From Nocardioides kongjuensis (lineage in GTDB: Bacteria; Actinomycetota; Actinomycetes; Propionibacteriales; Nocardioidaceae): 64,000 nt of DNA. The notes under the pieces were generated by a model that was not told the DNA's origin, searched no databases, and saw only the letters and a list, made by a program, of their open reading frames with translations. Positions 62,700-64,000 of this stretch are shown here, piece by piece. A program made the position numbers and the translations under genes. The stretch covers positions 4,157,001 through 4,221,000 of the forward strand of contig NZ_JACCBF010000001.1 of NCBI RefSeq assembly GCF_013409625.1, read 5' to 3'. The stretch's first letter is position 1. Every line of letters begins with the position of its first letter.

Positions 62700-64000
62700 A
62701 TGACGAACCTGACCAAGCACCGCTCGTTCTGGCTCCAAGAGGCTGGCGTCGACGACGTCTGCCCACCGCTGACCGGGAACAGGAAGACCGACGTCGCCAT
62801 CGTCGGCGGGGGCTACGTGGGTCTGTGGACGGCGCTTCGCATCAAGGAGCTCGACCCCGCCGTCGACGTCACCATCGTCGAAGCCGACGTGTGCGGCGGG
62901 GGCGCCAGTGGTCGCAATGGCGGCTTCGTCCTGTCCTGGTGGCCCAAGTTCGCGTCCTTGACCGCGTTGTGCGGAGAGCAGGAGGCGCTCCGCCTGGCAC
63001 TCGCCTCGGAGGACGCGATCACCGAGATCGGTGAGTTCTGCGCGGCACACTCTCCCGAGGCCGAGTTCCGCCGCTCCGGATGGCTGTGGACCGCCACGTC
63101 CCCCGCACACGACAGGTCCTGGGACGACGTCGTCACGCTGGCCGACCGGGCCAAGGAAGGGACGTTCGAGCATCTCGCGCCCCGAGAGGTCGCTCGACTG
63201 GCCGGCAGCCCGACCCATCTCGCCGGAGTGCTGGAGCACTCGGCTGCGATCGTCCACCCCGGCCACCTGGTCCGCGCCCTGCGCCGGCGAGCACTCGAGC
63301 TGGGTGTCAACATCTACGAGAACACAAAGGTCAAGCGCCTGAACCGTCGAGGCGCTCCCCGCCTGGCCACCGCGGCCGGCACGATCTGCGCCGACCGTGT
63401 CGTCGTCGCCACCAACGCCTGGGCTGCCGGGCTGAAGGAGCTGCACACCCGCCTCTTCGTGATCTCGAGCGACATCGTCGCGACCGAGGAGATCCCGAAT
63501 GAGCTCGATGAGATCGGATGGCGCGAGGGTCCGGCCATCACCGACTCGCAGACGCTCGTCTGCTACTACCGGACGACGGACTCCGGACGTGTCGTCTTCG
63601 GCAAGGGCGGCTGGTCGATCGGGATCGGTGGCCACATGACCAAGGCGATGGAACGCAGCGCCGGTCGTGCGGAGATGGTCACGCGCGACTTCCAGCGCTA
63701 CTACCCGATGTTGCGTCAGGCCAGGATCACGCACGACTGGGCCGGTCCGATCGACCGCACCCACAACAGCCTCCCCATCATCGACTGGCTCAACCGGGAG
63801 AAGACGATCGCGGTCGGGGTGGGCTGGTCCGGGAACGGTGTCGGTCCCAGCGTCGTCGGAGGCAAGATGCTCGCCTCCATGGTCCTGGGCCGGCAGGACG
63901 AATGGAGCTCCGCAGGGCTGGTGTCCGCACGTGCGAAGCACTTTCCACCGGACCCGGTCCGCTACGTCGGTGCCCACCTGGTACGCGAGGCGATCGTCCG
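62700..64000 (+). CDS. FAD-dependent amine oxidoreductase (PuuB/DAO type), partial
   Basis: 433 residues up to the right edge; the stop is beyond the window. FAD dinucleotide fold at VAIVGGGYVGLWTALRI; DAO-type second FAD contact near ATNAWAAGLKE and GVGWSGNGVGPSV at the end. Resembles gamma-glutamyl-putrescine oxidase and similar amine oxidases. It starts 1 bp after the ligase stop, so it is read with it and probably oxidises the gamma-glutamylated amine. Confidence 0.93.
   Translation, partial: MTNLTKHRSFWLQEAGVDDVCPPLTGNRKTDVAIVGGGYVGLWTALRIKELDPAVDVTIVEADVCGGGASGRNGGFVLSWWPKFASLTALCGEQEALRLALASEDAITEIGEFCAAHSPEAEFRRSGWLWTATSPAHDRSWDDVVTLADRAKEGTFEHLAPREVARLAGSPTHLAGVLEHSAAIVHPGHLVRALRRRALELGVNIYENTKVKRLNRRGAPRLATAAGTICADRVVVATNAWAAGLKELHTRLFVISSDIVATEEIPNELDEIGWREGPAITDSQTLVCYYRTTDSGRVVFGKGGWSIGIGGHMTKAMERSAGRAEMVTRDFQRYYPMLRQARITHDWAGPIDRTHNSLPIIDWLNREKTIAVGVGWSGNGVGPSVVGGKMLASMVLGRQDEWSSAGLVSARAKHFPPDPVRYVGAHLVREAIV

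Overview
The window is about 70% G+C and reads as chromosomal DNA of an actinobacterium of the Nocardioides type (order Propionibacteriales). The support is qualitative: GTG and TTG starts, dense four-base ATGA/GTGA gene overlaps, SigE-family ECF sigma factors, PASTA-less Ser/Thr kinases, DesK-type two-component pairs, and an AlkB with a fused rubredoxin. No rRNA, tRNA or CRISPR array was seen. About 62 protein genes are called, two of them cut by the window edges.

Layout. 1-1089: an ECF sigma factor with a membrane partner, both on the minus strand. 1192-3536: a MarR regulator divergent from a cupin gene, then YceI and an FMN reductase; matching GTTG/CAAC palindromes lie in front of both MarR/cupin and YceI. 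3572-5084: a DMT exporter divergent from an Lrp/AsnC regulator. 5077-12828: a LysR-controlled catabolic cluster of aldehyde dehydrogenase, an unrecognised 576-aa protein, an M19 dipeptidase-like protein that has lost three metal ligands, a DUF3726 protein, a RidA protein and an MFS importer. 12873-16937: an MMPL transporter divergent from a histidine kinase and response regulator. 16950-21088: a TetR regulator facing an APC permease, a dimethylformamidase-beta-like enzyme and a Cupin_3 protein, with two TetR-type palindromes between. 21100-29941: nitroreductase, a DUF3592-like protein, glutathione peroxidase, a second MMPL pump with its TetR regulator, an NfeD/flotillin pair and a second two-component pair.

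30119-31745 holds a small protein and a cytochrome P450. An intact IS481-family element (31747-32855) sits exactly in the shared stop codons of the P450 gene and the next, convergent gene, with a 6-bp GCTAGT duplication. 32857-35099: an M15 peptidase lipoprotein and a Ser/Thr kinase. 35266-37601: alkB-rubredoxin, ferredoxin and TetR, an alkane hydroxylation operon with a tandem 30-bp operator-like repeat upstream. 37664-46363: an M15 lipoprotein, a CaiB/BaiF CoA-transferase, a DEAD-box helicase, and a MerR regulator divergent from a thiolase and a trifunctional beta-oxidation enzyme; the CoA-transferase and the MerR/thiolase promoters carry the same 27-bp palindrome, suggesting one regulon. 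46438-49811: an LCP-family wall ligase and a two-gene ABC transporter.

49824-64000 is a catabolic island: a CGNR-finger protein, a complete Liv-type ABC importer, an M20 deacylase, an APC permease, an RpiR regulator, then an amidohydrolase, a second M20 hydrolase, a glutamine-synthetase-like ligase and a FAD amine oxidoreductase. The last four resemble a split FluG / gamma-glutamyl-amine pathway. Its two main promoters share a motif, so the RpiR protein may control the whole island.

A palindromic intergenic repeat family (core GACCCGGCAGGAACT) occurs three times, always between convergent genes, and in two cases supplies stop codons.
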